Shown piece after piece: positions 1-10,699 of a stretch of 64,000 nucleotides of DNA. The stretch covers positions 354,709-418,708 of the forward strand of contig NW_024735554.1 of NCBI RefSeq assembly GCF_018991925.1, written 5' to 3'. The DNA is from Homarus americanus (lineage: Eukaryota; Arthropoda; Malacostraca; Decapoda; Nephropidae). How positions within the stretch are numbered: position 1 is the first letter of the stretch; the number at the start of each line of letters is the position of its first letter. The position numbers and the translations under genes are program-made. The notes under the pieces are model-generated. The model saw only the letters and a list, made by a program, of their open reading frames with translations. It was not told the origin of the DNA and did not search any database.

Positions 1-320
1 AGTTTTAGTTCCTTTGCTCATCCAATCAAAGTAGAACCCCTGTTCAGATAATTTATTTATATAGCCTTTACGGGAACACTTATGTAAACTACTAGTAAGT
101 AAAAGAAAGGACTGTTTGCGATTATATATTGATGCGTATGTCAAAAATGACACAATATTTACGAAATTTAAAGATGATTCCATAGATTCCATGTTTGTTG
201 TTGATTACTTCTCCCACTCCACTTATCTATAAATAAAAAAGGAGTTTAAAATAATAAAAGGATAAGACATTATTATATACATAAACAAATTTTATAGCTA
301 TATGGATATCAATAAACAGA
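1..320. other. AT-rich left flank, no gene seen
   Basis: I see no convincing gene here. Short open frames exist but are rich in Tyr/Ile/Asn codons that follow from the base composition. The segment leads into the 32-bp repeat array. Confidence 0.5.
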
Positions 321-682
321 TATAATCTACTATACCGATTCTCAATATAAACATATAATCTACTGTATGATTCCTTAACATAAATATATTCTACTATGTG
401 TAGAATATATGTATAAAGTGACACTCATATAGTAGATTATATGTATATTAATAATTATCATTAGATTATATATGTATATTGAGTTTTATACAGTAGATTA
501 TATGTATATATTGAGAATCATACAGTAGATTATATGTATATATTAAGAATCATACAGTATATTATATGTGTATATTGAGAATCATACAGTAGATTATATA
601 TGTTTATTGAAAATTATGCAGTAGATTATATGTGTTTATTGAGAATCGTGCAGTAAATTATATGTGTTTATTGAGATAATTT
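321..682. repeat. 32-bp tandem repeat array with inverted arms, hr-like
   Basis: Six direct units starting with CAGTAGATTATATGTATATA or a close variant begin at 491, 523, 555, 587, 619 and 651, an exact 32-bp step. Two to three units of the reverse complement lie at about 321-400, so the arms face each other around a short palindrome near 385-415 (a CTACTATGTGTAG core). Direct repeats with palindromic organisation are typical of the homologous regions of baculo- and nimaviruses, which serve as origins or enhancers. The repeat is seen directly; the hr role is inferred from the viral genes that follow. Confidence 0.7.
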
Positions 683-725
683 AAATAAGTTATTGTTTAA
701 TATTAAAAAAATACTACTAATAAAA

Positions 726-1867
726 ATGACAACACTACTAAATAAAAAAAAATAGGTTTCATTTTACGATGAAGAAAAAGATAATGAAAAAGAAAAAAGT
801 TCTTCAATTATTAATGATTTTAAAACAAATAAACAAACAATTAAAAGATTTAAGGCGGATGGAGAAGGAAATACGTCGTTGTTGTCATCGTCATATGATG
901 TAATACCAACTGCAGGAGGTCTCCTTCGTGAGCGGGAAACATACACTTTTGATCGTGATACTCCATTTGATGAAAGAGAGTTAAATACAAATTATATCGA
1001 AGATTTCGATTTAAATCAATTAACAATATTGCAATCTTTAGAATTTAGAGTGAAACGACTTGAACAATGTTTGGGAAAGGATAATATTTTTACTCTCACA
1101 CCTATTGCCGCTGTGATCTATACAGAGGAAAGTTCAAAATTTACAATGAATGTTGTTTATGAAATTATCTAGCTTCACACAATGAGATATTAGTTGATCA
1201 ATTATTTTGGGATATCGATAAATTCATTTTTAATAATTTCTTTTAAGAAATTCATAAGAAACAACAGTTTATTTTTATCGACATAGATAACCCTATATCT
1301 AAATCTCAAATAAATTGTAAATTAATAAAATTAGCCTTAGAGGGTGATAGGAAAAGTAACGGGGAACGGTTACATGAAAATGATTTAGAATTTATCAATG
1401 TATTTATATATAATAATAATATATACATATTATACTTTTCAACAGAACTAACACCCAATAATACGGTTATATCTGAAACATTTTCATCATTAGACAATCA
1501 AAAATCTATTATTAGTGGATTAGGCACTTATAGTATTACTTTAGATGATATTAATAATTTATTAGACAAAAGGTGTAATATATTAGGATCGAATCGCATA
1601 CTATATAATACTGAAGAAGATACCACCACCACAATAACTACTAATTTTACTAATTTATATCATAAAGTTGGTATATATCAACTTAATCTTAGTATTATAA
1701 TAATTCATGCTATGATTCATTTAAAATTATTAATTCAAAAAGGAATATCACCTACAGAACATATGAGGCATTCGAATAAAGAATTTATAAATCAAATAAT
1801 AAAATATATTCCCCCTTCTCTGTTTGGTCATACATTTTTACCCGTTAAAACTTTAAATGATAAATGA
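726..1867 (+). pseudogene. Broken viral-type gene of unknown function
   Basis: I do not recognise the family. An ATG at 726 opens a frame that meets a TAG ten codons later (753-755). The same frame then stays open to the TAG at 1170-1172 (residues rich in Glu, Asp and Leu). Just before that stop the coding signal moves to another frame, which meets one TAA near 1244 and then runs open to a TGA at 1865-1867. One continuous ancestral gene of about 380 codons with two nonsense codons and one frameshift explains this best. There are no introns and no membrane segment. It lies immediately downstream of the hr-like repeat and is followed 74 bp later by the next plus-strand gene. Confidence 0.6.
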
Positions 1868-1941
1868 TATTATTATAAAATGATATTAAATAATAAAAAT
1901 ATACTCAAACTTATGACACTAGTCAAATTTTATATATAAAA

Positions 1942-2816
1942 ATGACGAACTTTTTATTTAATATCAATGTAAACTTAAAAAATAAAAATTTTGAAGCTGC
2001 TTTAAATAATTATGCTCAATTAGAATTAGTGGTATTTAATATTTTAAAAACCAATAATGTTTTATCAACAACAACAAATAAGAATTTACAAATAAATACA
2101 TTACTACAAAAGAATCTATATTCATTATTAGAGTGTGTAGAAAATAATAAAAAAAATATTAATACTGAATATATTAATGATATTAAAGAGTTTAATGTAT
2201 TTACTGAATTTATAAAAACGTCTTTAACAAATTTTAACTGTCAAGAACATTTATATCCTCTATTATATATATTGTTAAATTTTATTAAAGAAATTAATGA
2301 AGAGGAGACTAATAATAATTATGAATTAGCAGTGGAATGTATTGAAAAAATAATATTATATATAAAAAATTCTAATCTGTATGATATGAATGATTTATGG
2401 ATTTGTATGTTACAAATTATTCATAAATTATGCACATCTATAAACAACTACAAACACAAATCTAGAAATTTTTCTAGACAATTTGAATTAGAAAAAATCA
2501 TTTAAAATATGAATATGAAAATTTAATTATTTCAAACAGAAAAGATACTGAAAATGTTATAACATCATTACATGACTATTATAAAACTAACATTAATTTA
2601 TATATTAGTGAATTAAGGAATCTTCAACAACATCATAATGTTAATAAAGAACTGTTAGCTTCACAACAAAGAGAAAAACTTAAAACTATTTCCGATTATG
2701 AAAAATGGATAAAAAATAAGTTAGATGATTTAAATAAAGCAATAACAGAAATTAATTACATTATAGATAATAAGATATTAGATGAAACAATGTCTTCAAA
2801 TGGAAGTGAATTATAA
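1942..2816 (+). pseudogene. Coiled-coil-prone viral-type protein, frameshifted
   Basis: The ATG-initiated frame 1942-2505 encodes 187 residues, mainly helical and rich in Asn, Leu and Ile. An A-run at about 2493-2499 marks a frameshift. The adjoining frame continues from there without a stop to a TAA at 2814-2816, adding roughly 105 residues of charged helical, coiled-coil-like sequence. The most economical reading is one gene of about 290 codons with a one-base homopolymer indel, either true decay or a sequencing error. No family is recognised. It is intronless and on the same strand as its upstream neighbour. Confidence 0.6.
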
Positions 2817-3049
2817 CTAATTACCAACCTTATTTTGTGATTTTTTTGTTTTTTTTCTCCGCTCAGCTGTTGTTCATTAAAAAAAATACTGTACTTGTTC
2901 TTGGTACTGTGTTTACACCAGTAAGTTTGTATTTTTTTTTTATCCTTCTTCCTTCCCTTTTTTTTTTTTTTCTTCCTCGTACTTGATTCCCATAAATACG
3001 ATATGAAGAGTAACTGAAAAAAAAGGTCAATTTAGTTGTATTGGGCTGT

Positions 3050-3165
3050 CAAATTCAGAATTGCCCCCGAGGGGGCTAGTTTATTGGACACTCCCCTTAC
3101 ATCTTGCCAAAGCGTTTACAGCGCTTCCTTCTGTATGAAAAGTTCGTTCGTTCATATTTATTTAT
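3050..3165. mobile_element. Dispersed repeat fragment shared with kelch introns
   Basis: The core CCCGAGGGGG, then CTAGTTTATTGG, then CACTCCCCTT, followed by GTTCGTTCGTTC, closely matches segments in intron 1 of the kelch genes at about 31995-32065, 36180-36240 and 58905-58960. Those copies read CCCGAGGGGGACTAGTTTAT followed by TGGGCACCCCCTTCAAG and TTCG repeats. The copies are similar in size and in the order of conserved blocks, as expected of a SINE or MITE. I cannot name the family from sequence alone. Confidence 0.65.
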
Positions 3166-3254
3166 ATATAGAGAACGAACTCATATTTTTTCCCCAGAGA
3201 GCATATCACCAAAGTTAAAATAGAAACCCAATGGAAAAACCAAGTAGAGAGTAA

Positions 3255-3257
<3 letters not shown>

Positions 3258-3318
<61 letters not shown>
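3258..3318. repeat. GT dinucleotide microsatellite
   Basis: About thirty uninterrupted GT units directly abut the 3' end of the minus-strand sulfhydryl oxidase gene (stop at 3325-3327). Microsatellite growth here may have removed the original end of that gene. Confidence 0.95.
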
Positions 3319-3319
<1 letters not shown>

Positions 3320-3324
3320 GTGTT

Positions 3325-3966
3325 CTAACTGATACCATTTGTTACTTTAGAATGAATATTATTATAAATTAATTTAACATTATCTAAAGTTTCTGGATAT
3401 GTATGAGGTTTAATATTTGTTAAATACTGTATTTGACAGAATTTACATGGTAAAAGTATTGGTAAAAAACTTAGAAAACTATTTTGAATTGATTTCATTT
3501 TTTTTTGTCGCCACTGTGTATTTTTCTTTCCTTTAATTCTAATATTTTTAGGAACTTTGGAATCGCCAATAGAGTGAAAAATTCGCCAATAAAATTGACC
3601 CCATTCACGTGGCCCTCTTCGTGAGGGAGGTAAATTTTCTAATTTTATTGAAAACTTTGTATATTGTAAAGAATTAGGAAGAAATTTTTCTGTTGACATA
3701 AAAACAAAATCGCGATAGGAAGGGTACATAACCCCTTTAGCTATTAAAACATTTATTAAATCTGATGTATTATTAACTTTATTTATTTTTAAATTAGAAT
3801 AATGTAGAGTCTTTCTATAAATTTTAATATATAATTTATGTATCATATACGTTTCTAATGCAAATATATTATGAAGGACTTTATAGTTGTTAATCATTCC
3901 ATTATTTGATTTTAAATTTTGACAAATATTATAACTTTCTTTTAACAATATATTATGAATTTTCAA
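3325..3966 (-). CDS. Erv/ALR-type sulfhydryl oxidase (P33-like), possibly 3'-shortened
   Basis: This 213-residue intronless ORF has the hallmarks of FAD-dependent Erv/ALR thiol oxidases, which make disulfides in partner proteins. Residues 118-131 carry the GPREWGQFYWRIFH block (W..H helix around the flavin). Residues 171-177 carry LLPCKFC, the redox CxxC after a Leu-Pro, followed by a Tyr. Residues 199-210 resemble the H..VN helix that closes the FAD site. Large dsDNA viruses encode such enzymes, and baculovirus P33 (Ac92) is a core gene across Naldaviricetes. The ORF ends a few residues past the HxxVTN segment, hard against a GT microsatellite, so a C-terminal tail may be missing. P33 proteins are usually somewhat longer. 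A cellular ALR is less likely given the intronless, AT-rich context. Confidence 0.75.
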   Translation of the reverse strand: MKIHNILLKESYNICQNLKSNNGMINNYKVLHNIFALETYMIHKLYIKIYRKTLHYSNLKINKVNNTSDLINVLIAKGVMYPSYRDFVFMSTEKFLPNSLQYTKFSIKLENLPPSRRGPREWGQFYWRIFHSIGDSKVPKNIRIKGKKNTQWRQKKMKSIQNSFLSFLPILLPCKFCQIQYLTNIKPHTYPETLDNVKLIYNNIHSKVTNGIS

Positions 3967-3984
3967 AGGTTTAATTAATTTAAT

Positions 3985-4386
3985 TTATTTTAAAGCTTCA
4001 TAATTGGTCGTCAGTGAAGTTTTATGGTAGACTATCATATTTACTATACTTTCTAATCCATTGAAAAATCCAGAAAATAAAGTCATAGTAGCTCTATGGA
4101 TATCATCATTATTCTGGTTATCAATACATATAAAATTAACATATGTATTGATAATAACTATTACAACATACATAAAAAACATTGGGAAACATAATATTAC
4201 AGGGAAATGTTCATGGTTAATATTTTCATAACACTCGGTAAAATTAAATAAATTAGTCAGATCACTGTTTTTAGTCCTTGGATCGCCATTATCTATTGTA
4301 TTTTTAATTGTCAATTTGTTAACAAGGGACGACGAAGAAGGTACATCATCATTATCTAATTCATTTTCATTAACACAAGACGACAT
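3985..4386 (-). CDS. Small membrane protein, unknown
   Basis: This 133-residue ORF starts with an ATG at 4384-4386. The N-terminal 60 residues are polar and acidic. Residues 61-88 form a strong transmembrane segment (FPVILCFPMFFMYVVIVII), and residues 100-120 form a weaker hydrophobic helix. It is transcribed in the same direction as the sulfhydryl oxidase gene 18 bp downstream and is divergent from the PIF-like gene at 4441, leaving a 54-bp shared intergenic space. I do not recognise the family. An envelope protein is plausible from the context but is only an inference. Confidence 0.6.
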   Translation of the reverse strand: MSSCVNENELDNDDVPSSSSLVNKLTIKNTIDNGDPRTKNSDLTNLFNFTECYENINHEHFPVILCFPMFFMYVVIVIINTYVNFICIDNQNNDDIHRATMTLFSGFFNGLESIVNMIVYHKTSLTTNYEALK

Positions 4387-4440
4387 GAGGATAACCTATG
4401 TTTCATTTTTTTAAATGATAATAAAAAAGATATAATAATT

Positions 4441-4768
4441 ATGATTCTATATTATATATGTATTTTTATTATTTTTCTAATTCCTATTATTTTATGTAAT
4501 AAATTTATAGACAGACAAAAGAAATTATTATTTAATAATACGTATACAAATAGAAAACTGCAATGGTATGATGATGATGATATTAAATCATCATCAAATA
4601 AAATTGATGATATTCTATTCTTCTTACAGTATCCATATTCGGAAAAAGAAAAGCAAAATGATAAACATTCAGATTGTAACATATTAAATAAAAAAGATAT
4701 TTTTTGTTTTTCAATAAATAATACTGTTTATGATAAAAATGGAAATATTTTAGTAGAACCCTCTAACT

Positions 4769-4811
<43 letters not shown>

Positions 4812-6132
4812 CAATCATGCCATATCCCTAGTTCATGAAGGTTACAGATTTGAAGACAAAAACGGTTTACCACCTCAACCTCCACCTACTTGTTCTCCAA
4901 CTCTTGGTAAATTAGTTTGGGATGGTTTTCAATTTACTTGCGAGTGTATAACTAAAGGTTTTTTTGGAGGTAGAAATTGCGATACACCCACAAATAAATT
5001 ACTAAAAACAAATTTATGCAAAAAAGTAGGATTTATTCATGACCCATTTAATGTAGATATATCTACTTTTCATCCTATCCAAGATGGAGTATGTGTTGAA
5101 TATTCAACATTGGATGCATTACCAATTGATAGTATTGGTAGTGAAAATGAGCCGGCTTGCATTAACGTTTCTTCAAACACCAATACAACAACAACGACGA
5201 CTATAAATAATAATAGTGAATATTATACAGATGAAGTACCCTTTGGTACTAGTCCTCCATGTATTTATGATGCATTAAACATCAATAATAAGAATGTTTT
5301 AAACAAGTACGTAGACAAATATGGGTGTTCATGTAATTATTACGCAGGTTATGTTGAAGCTTATATTCCTGGCTTTACATACTTTTTTATGGATAAAAAT
5401 ATTATTAGTAATGCTTGTCTAAAAGTTGGACAAAGAAACGACGAAACCTATCACAGAGTAGATTTAGCATATTATACTCTACAAAACAAAAGTTTCCCTT
5501 TACAAACTCAAACTTACTCTCATCTCGAGTCGCCTTTTAATCAATTTCTAGATAATATCAACAAGGAACAATTTTTAATTGATCAACCATCCATAGACAA
5601 AGTTCATTCGTGTGATTGGATGAATCGTAATATTCAGCCTAATAATAAACAACCAATATTAAGGCTTAAACCCAATATAAATAATTGGCCCATTGTTAAT
5701 AAAATCGGTATGATTAACCATTACAAGAGACGAAATGCTGCATATCCTGTTTCCAGTTATGATTTAGCCGTATCTCGTGGTTTTGAAGCAAAACATTTTT
5801 ATGAAATTATTGATAATCGAAGATTATCAAATGCAGTTTGGGGTCATCCTGTTATATATCACAATGATTACCTTTTCGGTTCAAATGATAAAACGATATG
5901 GGGTGATGGAAAAACAACTCTTAATCCATTAGGAGCAGAAGAAGGTTGGTATTTTGGAGCAACAATGTTAACGGCACCCAATAAACTCGTACGATTAGAT
6001 ACTAGGGGAAGCTTTAGAAATAAAGGGGATAAAAAACCTAATCTGGTTCCAATATCTTATAAAAAAGAGTTACTTACTGAAAATATGCCTTATATTTTTT
6101 GGTTATACTTAACCTATGAGGTAAAGAAGTAG
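4441..6132 (+). CDS. PIF-1-like Cys-rich envelope protein
   Basis: This 563-residue intronless ORF is the best-preserved large gene of the viral block. Residues 2-20 are a hydrophobic N-terminal anchor or signal, and the remainder is predicted luminal or external. A Thr homopolymer (about 111-123, from an ACT microsatellite) sits before a conserved-looking region. Residues 151-182 contain CSPTLG, DGFQFTCEC and GFFGGRNC, an EGF-like Cys pattern. Another Cys cluster follows around PPCIYDAL and YGCSCNYYAGYVEAY. Length, single N-terminal membrane segment and Cys-rich ectodomain fit per os infectivity factor 1, a virion envelope protein needed for oral infection in baculo-, nudi- and nimaviruses. 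PIF-2 also has a CxCxY...GYV-type motif, so the exact paralogue is uncertain. No disruption is visible. Confidence 0.55.
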
Positions 6133-6162
6133 GTAGGTACGTAGGTAGGTAGGTAGGTAGGT
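6127..6162. repeat. GGTA tetranucleotide microsatellite
   Basis: About eight GTAG/GGTA units begin at the stop codon of the PIF-like gene. Confidence 0.85.
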
Positions 6163-6173
6163 TTGGTTGGTTA

Positions 6174-6528
6174 TTATTTAAAATCTGTAGCATTATAATT
6201 AGTTTCGATCGTTTTTAATATTTGACTAGAAACATTAAGAAAATATTCTAGTGTACTAATAATAGTAACTACGTCTCCCAATAAAAAGATTGTACCACCA
6301 CCAATTATTAATAAGATACCTCCTAATAGTAATCTGTTTTTTTTTTATTATTTTAATTTCATTACATTCATCTAAGGAAATATTTTTAGTGCTATTGTTA
6401 TTATCATTAGTATTACTTATATCCCGGTCAATATAACTAGCAGCAGCAGTAGTAGTAGTATTAGTATTAGTAGTAGGCTCTAAAGCAATTACTGCTACTG
6501 CAGCAGTATCGGAATTTTTATTTGTCAT
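6174..6528 (-). pseudogene. Small membrane protein with homopolymer frameshift
   Basis: The ATG at 6526-6528 opens a Thr/Ala/Asn-rich N-terminus of about 60 residues. The frame becomes implausible (Trp/Tyr-rich) after a T-run at about 6339-6348, which is poly-A in the gene sense. In the neighbouring frame a clean hydrophobic helix appears (GGILLIIGGGTIFLLG), followed by an amphipathic tail ending at a TAA at 6174-6176. One gene of about 117 codons with a one- or two-base indel in the homopolymer fits best. It converges on the PIF-like gene and diverges from the coiled-coil gene at 6550, 21 bp away. Function unknown. Confidence 0.55.
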
Positions 6529-6549
6529 TTTTAATATTATTAAAAAATA

Positions 6550-9500
6550 ATGGAATTTTATGATAATGGTGATGTATTAAATTTATTATTCGAGATAGTT
6601 GCCAAAGGTCCAAATTTAAATTTTTTAGAATTAAAATCACAAATAGATAAATTATTTGAACCCTATGTAAACAGCAATAATATTTATATAAATAAATTAT
6701 ATACAATAATAAGTATTATATGTAATTTCTTTAATATATATATAGAACATATAAATACTCTAACGGAAACTTATAATATTATTACTAAACTAGAAAATTT
6801 AAATGGTAATGGTAATAAGTTTAAAAAATTAGAAGCCGACTATGAAGCACTAAAATTTGAGTATGAAGCTGAAATTGGAAGAAATGCAAAATTAAAAGTT
6901 CAAGAGAACCAACTAAATCAGAAATTGTTAAAAAATTAAGAATTAAATGCGAAAATAATTCAATTACAGGAATTATTGCAAAATGAATCAACCACAAATG
7001 AAAATTTAACTAAAGAGTGTAAAGCATTAATCGCAGGATTGGGTGAGAAATTACAACATTGTCAAACTGACGTATCGTTATTAACTGAAATAGCTAATCA
7101 ATTTTCATCCGATACTAATACTGAAATAACTCCCGGGTTGTCATTACCTCAAAAAATTCAAAATATTTTTAATTCTTATATGGCATCCAAAAATAAGTTG
7201 AATGAAGCAAACCTGCAATTGACAGCAATTAATGAAACTGTTTCTAAAAGTATTAATTATTTATTAGTTAATTTAGAGACTGTAGAAAATACAGATGATT
7301 TTATCAACAACGTTAATAATAGTGTGGAGCAACAGTTTAAACCTATAATAAATAACAACGAATACTACCCTTTAATAAAAAGACAATTAAAATACTTCTA
7401 ATATATATAAACTATATAACCATAAAAATTATTAATAATCAACGAAATGAAAATAAATTATTACAGGGACAAGTCGATAATTTACAGAAATTCTTAAAAG
7501 AAAAAATAAACACACTTGCCGAAACTAATCGAGATTATAATAATAAAGTTGATGAGCTTAAAAACGAATTAAAAGAGATACAAACTGAAATCGATAAATT
7601 TAATCTACCCAAAACTGAAACAACAATTTCGTTATCTCAACAAATTACCAATATTTTACATTCACATACAAATTATAAGGATGAATTAAATAAAAAGAAT
7701 ATTGAATTAGATAAAAAGAATATTGAATTAGAAATTTCTAATAAAGAGTTACAAGATCAAAAGAGAACGTTAAATAGCCAAATTATAGAAAATAATAAAT
7801 TCATTGAAGAGATTAAACAAAGATTTATCCAAAAGAATGAAGAATTACAAATACTAAATCAGAAATTGTTAAAAAATGAAGAATTAAATGCGAAAATAAT
7901 TCAATTACAGGAATTACTGCAAAATGAATCAACCACTAATGATAATTTAAATATAAAGTGTAAAGAATTAATCGCAGGATTGGATGAGAAATTACAAAAT
8001 TGTCAAACTGAAGTATCGTTATAACTGAAATAGCTAATCAATTTTTATCCGATACTAATACTGAAATAACTCACGGGTTGTCATTACCTCAAAAAATTAA
8101 AAATGTTTTTAATTCTTATATGGCTTCCAAAAATAAGTTGAATGAAGCAAACCTGCAATTGACAGCAATTAATGAAACTGTTTCTAAAAATATTACTTAT
8201 TTATTAGGTAATTTAGAGACTGTAGAAAATACAGATGATTTTATCAACAGCATTAATAATAGTATGGAGCAACAGTTTAAACCTATAATAAATAACAACG
8301 AATACTACCCTTTAATAACTAAGACAATTAAAATACTTCTAATAAATATATAAACTATATAACCATAAAGATTATTAATAATCAACGAAATAAAAATAAA
8401 TTATTACAGGGACAAGTCGATGATTTACAGAAATTCTTAAAAGAAAAAACAAACACACTTGCCGAAATTAATCGAGATTATAATAATAAAGTTGATGAGC
8501 TTAAAAACGAATTAAAAGAGATACAAACTGAAATCGATAAATTTAATCTACCCAAAACTGAAACAACAATTTCGTTATCTCAACAAATTACCAAAATTTT
8601 ACATTCACATACATACCAAATTACAAATTATAAGGATGAATTAGATAAAAAGAATATTGAATTAGAAATTTCTAATAAAGAGTTACAAAAAGAGAAAACA
8701 AACCAGCAATTAGTTATTAAAGACAATGTTTCTACTTTAATTACTGGCTTTATTAAATTATGACCTACACATGAATATTTAGAATTAACAAAACCGTCCG
8801 ATAATACTATCGTATATTATACAAATTTAATCAATGTCGATGTCGTTAATAGTATCGAACAGTTAAAAATGACTGTAAATAACGAATACTACCCTTTAAT
8901 AGATGAGATAGTTAAAATTCTTTCAGTATATATAAACTACATAATAAAATTATATACATTGCATAAAAAAGAAACTACTAAGACACCTAACACTTCTCAA
9001 TTAACAATTACTTCAGGTAATGATAGCCAAGAGGATTTATCAGAAAAAATTATTAATATAAATAAAGCATTAAACTCTATGGGTAATGAGATAACTCTTC
9101 TTAGATTAAAAGATATATTTAAAAATACTGAAAATATAATAAATTTAGATCCCACGTTAGATTGGATTGCTAGTAATAATAAACATTTCATAGGTAATTT
9201 CTACAAAGAAAAGAATAAATTACTTAACGTTATAGCTAAGTTATCCAAGTTTTTGCAAGAAGAAGAAGAAGAAGAAGAAGGGGGAGAAGAAGAAACATTT
9301 TGGTATAATAATTTAGATAAATTTATTGATTCTCTTAGTCAAATTATAAATAAATCATCATCGAGAAAGAAAACAACAATACATAAAGCAAAAAATTAAA
9401 AAGAATCGAATAAACAATTAAAAGGAACAAAAGTAGCTGGGAAAGATACTATAACAGAGAAGGAGATGATAATAGAAGAAGGGAAAGGAGAAAAACGAGG

Positions 9501-9555
9501 AAGAGATGAAAAAGATGTTAAAGGACCAAAGAAAAGAAACAAAGAAAAGAATTAA
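6550..9555 (+). pseudogene. Large coiled-coil protein with internal duplication, broken
   Basis: Open segments at 6550-6939, 6976-7401, 8078-8353 and 8869-9399, with the coding-like stretches between them, belong to one long Asn/Lys/Glu-rich coiled-coil gene. Breaks seen include a GAA to TAA change at 6937-6939 (the second repeat copy keeps GAA), a one-base loss near 8022 and stops near 7399. A TAA at 9397-9399 is followed in the same frame by a basic Lys-rich tail to 9553-9555. The module NNEYYPLI recurs three times (about 7355, 8300, 8880). A Glu homopolymer lies at about 9260-9280. The intact ancestor would have been roughly 1000 residues. It resembles viral structural or tegument-like coiled coils only in general character, and no family is assigned. 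Confidence 0.6.
6913..8700 (+). repeat. Internal tandem duplication of about 940 bp in the coiled-coil gene
   Basis: The segment starting CTAAATCAGAAATTGTTAAA at 6913 recurs at 7854. The two copies stay aligned through about 7770 and about 8700 respectively, with small deletions and substitutions that differ between copies. The duplication predates the present nonsense and frameshift changes, because each copy is damaged at a different site. Confidence 0.85.
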
Positions 9556-9686
9556 ATAACTTTTCCCGGTATATTAAAGATTTAGTCCAACCAACTACCT
9601 ACAGGGGGAGTCAGAGAGAGTTCTCCCTTGGATTCTCTAGAAAACATTAAAAAATCTAGTTTTGGGGGTAATTGGTTTGGATTAAA

Positions 9687-10283
9687 TTAAATATAATTAG
9701 TTCCTGTTTGTGGAGGTATACAAGAAAAGATTCGAGCAGCGTAAGATTGTAAATCATCACGTATTATATTTTTATTTTTTGTTGCCAAAAGCAAACGTTT
9801 GATATCTTCAAATGACCTTGCTGAAATTGCTGAGGCTGGGAAATGATTACCTCTTCTATTAATGGGGTTGAGGGGTTTTACAGAAAGTACTGTTAATTGT
9901 AACAAAACTGCTGTATAATTAATAGTAGTTGTTTCGAATAACCTAAAAAGGTTATGGAGATTAATTAGACTACATAATTGTCCAAGGTGACAATTAACAC
10001 CACGTATGTCAGTACTGTATATTAAAAATAATTTAGGATTTACTCTTCTGAGAATGATAACGTCGATTAACCAGCCGGGACAAAGGTTATAAATTGGATG
10101 AGGATTAATAGTCCTATAGCGAATTATTTTATCACTTAATACGTATGTAACCCACATTTTATTGAGGCTTAAATCCATAATATTATTTACAGCTGTACCA
10201 GCAGATGATTTATCGTAAAGATGGAAATCGTGAAGAAATGTATCTGTATAAAAATTTGGACCGTAATACCTTTCGGGTGTCAT
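9687..10283 (-). CDS. Viral-type protein of unknown function, 198 aa
   Basis: The ATG-initiated ORF is uninterrupted, intronless and of normal complexity (Leu, Ile and Arg well spread, few homopolymers), so it is probably a real folded protein. It has no transmembrane helix and no motif I can name. It contains three or more Cys residues and a Pro/Arg-containing stretch around residue 140 (LNPINRRGNHFP). It is the last of a run of minus-strand genes (12413 to 9687) and has about 33 bp between its start and the stop of the upstream gene, suggesting co-oriented viral transcription. Confidence 0.6.
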   Translation of the reverse strand: MTPERYYGPNFYTDTFLHDFHLYDKSSAGTAVNNIMDLSLNKMWVTYVLSDKIIRYRTINPHPIYNLCPGWLIDVIILRRVNPKLFLIYSTDIRGVNCHLGQLCSLINLHNLFRLFETTTINYTAVLLQLTVLSVKPLNPINRRGNHFPASAISARSFEDIKRLLLATKNKNIIRDDLQSYAARIFSCIPPQTGTNYI

Positions 10284-10316
10284 TGGCTGGTCAATTAATG
10301 TTTTATATAAAAAATC

Positions 10317-10667
10317 TTATAATTTTTTAATATCAATGTGAGTTTGGTTATTACTATTGATGATTAAATCTTGTATTATATTAGAATAAACATTTACTTT
10401 TTTGAAAAATTTATTACTAGTACGGGATTCTTTAGTAAAATTGGATAATGACGGAAAATGGAGATAATCCAAATTAGGGATAGAGTGTGAGTATTTAAAA
10501 ATATTGGGTTTAAATTCTTCTGAAATATTATTAGAGGTGGTAACAGCTTCTTCTTCTTCTTCTTCTTCTTCATTGTACATATCATGTGTTGCATCCAGTT
10601 GTTGTTGAATTGAGGATTGTTGAATAAGTTTCCATAAGCGTGCAGACACATCTATACCTGGCTCCAT
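10317..10667 (-). CDS. Small acidic protein with Glu homopolymer
   Basis: The ORF has 116 residues from an ATG at 10665-10667. The N-terminal third is Gln/Ser-rich, residues 33-40 are a Glu run encoded by GAA/GAG repeats, and the C-terminal half is basic with Asn/Lys. It lies between two minus-strand genes with spacers of about 30 bp. I recognise no family. The Glu repeat is a microsatellite and may vary in length. Confidence 0.5.
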   Translation of the reverse strand: MEPGIDVSARLWKLIQQSSIQQQLDATHDMYNEEEEEEEEAVTTSNNISEEFKPNIFKYSHSIPNLDYLHFPSLSNFTKESRTSNKFFKKVNVYSNIIQDLIINSNNQTHIDIKKL

Positions 10668-10699
10668 ATGTATTATAATTAAAATATTATTATATAAAC

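Larger units (their letters stand above)
2817..3324. other. Non-coding spacer with host-type repeat and GT microsatellite
   Basis: This spacer holds poly-T tracts, a dispersed-repeat fragment at about 3050-3165 described separately, and a long GT run at 3258-3318. I see no gene. The open frame 3036-3218 falls inside the repeat fragment and is not a supported gene. Confidence 0.7.

Noticed and set aside
3036..3218. Small ORF between viral genes
   Set aside because: It coincides with a dispersed repeat fragment also found in kelch introns.
4452..4682. Minus-strand 76-residue frame
   Set aside because: It is a shadow of the N-terminal part of the PIF-like gene.
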